From Candidatus Scybalocola faecipullorum (GTDB lineage: Bacteria > Bacillota > Clostridia > Lachnospirales > Lachnospiraceae), in the NCBI GenBank assembly GCA_018716485.1, contig DVJY01000047.1:1-64000 (forward strand): 64,000 bases of DNA. The letters run 5' to 3'. This document shows, one piece after another, positions 63,930 to 64,000 of the stretch (positions are counted from its first letter, which is position 1; each line of letters starts with the position of its first letter). Below the pieces are notes generated by a model. It was not told the origin of the DNA and did no database searches. It saw only the letters and a program-made list of their open reading frames with translations. The position numbers were made by a program, and so were the translations under genes.

Positions 63930-64000
63930 TTATGAAATATCTACATTTTTAAAGGCTGTCTCAACGATTGTATCATCCACCTGCGATCCGCCCTCAAAAC
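63930..64000 (-). CDS. 3' end of a gene cut by the window edge
   Basis: An open frame reads 22 codons from the window edge to a TAA at 63930-63932, ending FEGGSQVDDTIVETAFKNVDIS-like. Spacing of about 150 bases to the peptide-binding gene leaves room for a promoter. Too short to identify the product. Confidence 0.4.
   Translation of the reverse strand, partial: FEGGSQVDDTIVETAFKNVDIS

Overview
The window comes from a gut-type Lachnospiraceae bacterium (Bacillota, Clostridia). The evidence is strong GGAGG ribosome sites, Gram-positive lipoproteins and wall proteins, a sortase-type C-terminus ending in a KTGD-like motif, and gene content very close to the beta-mannan utilisation loci known from Roseburia intestinalis. 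Almost every gene is on the minus strand. The only plus-strand genes are two AraC regulators, each diverging from the operon it probably controls.

Layout, left to right. 1-277: a large palindromic repeat forming the 3' end of a decayed two-gene ABC-permease remnant. 1.4-11.4 kb: housekeeping and general genes (SH3/NlpC-P60 wall hydrolase, CvfB-like S1 protein, tRNA-Gln, cation diffusion facilitator, polar amino acid ABC importer, aldehyde dehydrogenase, ABC exporter). 11.6-22.5 kb: a sugar cassette read right to left: DUF1861 protein, solute-binding protein, two permeases, a GH130 of the beta-1,2-mannoside type, a GH2 beta-mannosidase, then a LacI regulator and a GH13 alpha-glucosidase. 22.7-44 kb: a large beta-1,4-mannan locus: binding protein and two permeases, wall-anchored GH26 mannanase, CE2, GH130_2, 2-epimerase, GH130_1, CE17, phosphohexomutase, mannose-6-phosphate isomerase, GH1, YesL, an unknown membrane protein and a GH36. 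44.3-55.9 kb: AraC, a coiled-coil repeat protein, LacI, and a second glycosidase operon (GH113, GH2, GH36, intracellular GH9) opposite another AraC. 55.9-64 kb: sugar isomerase and aldo/keto reductase, truA, and a dipeptide/oligopeptide ABC operon.

Inferred pathway. GH26 cuts acetylated galacto(gluco)mannan at the cell surface, and the ABC importer brings the oligosaccharides in. CE2 and CE17 remove acetyl groups, GH36 removes galactose, and GH1/GH9 may remove glucose. GH113, GH2, the 2-epimerase and the GH130 phosphorylases then yield mannose, glucose and mannose-1-phosphate. The phosphohexomutase converts Man-1-P to Man-6-P, and the isomerase makes fructose-6-P. Neither sugar ABC importer has its own ATPase, so a shared MsmK-type ATPase elsewhere is expected.

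The part least covered by the published mannan paradigm is the 14.3-22.5 kb cassette. It pairs a DUF1861 protein (related to the Leishmania beta-1,2-mannogen enzymes) with a GH130 of the beta-1,2 type and its own importer, behind a symmetric four-box operator. I read it as a candidate beta-1,2-mannoside acquisition system beside the beta-1,4 system. The linkage specificity is an inference.
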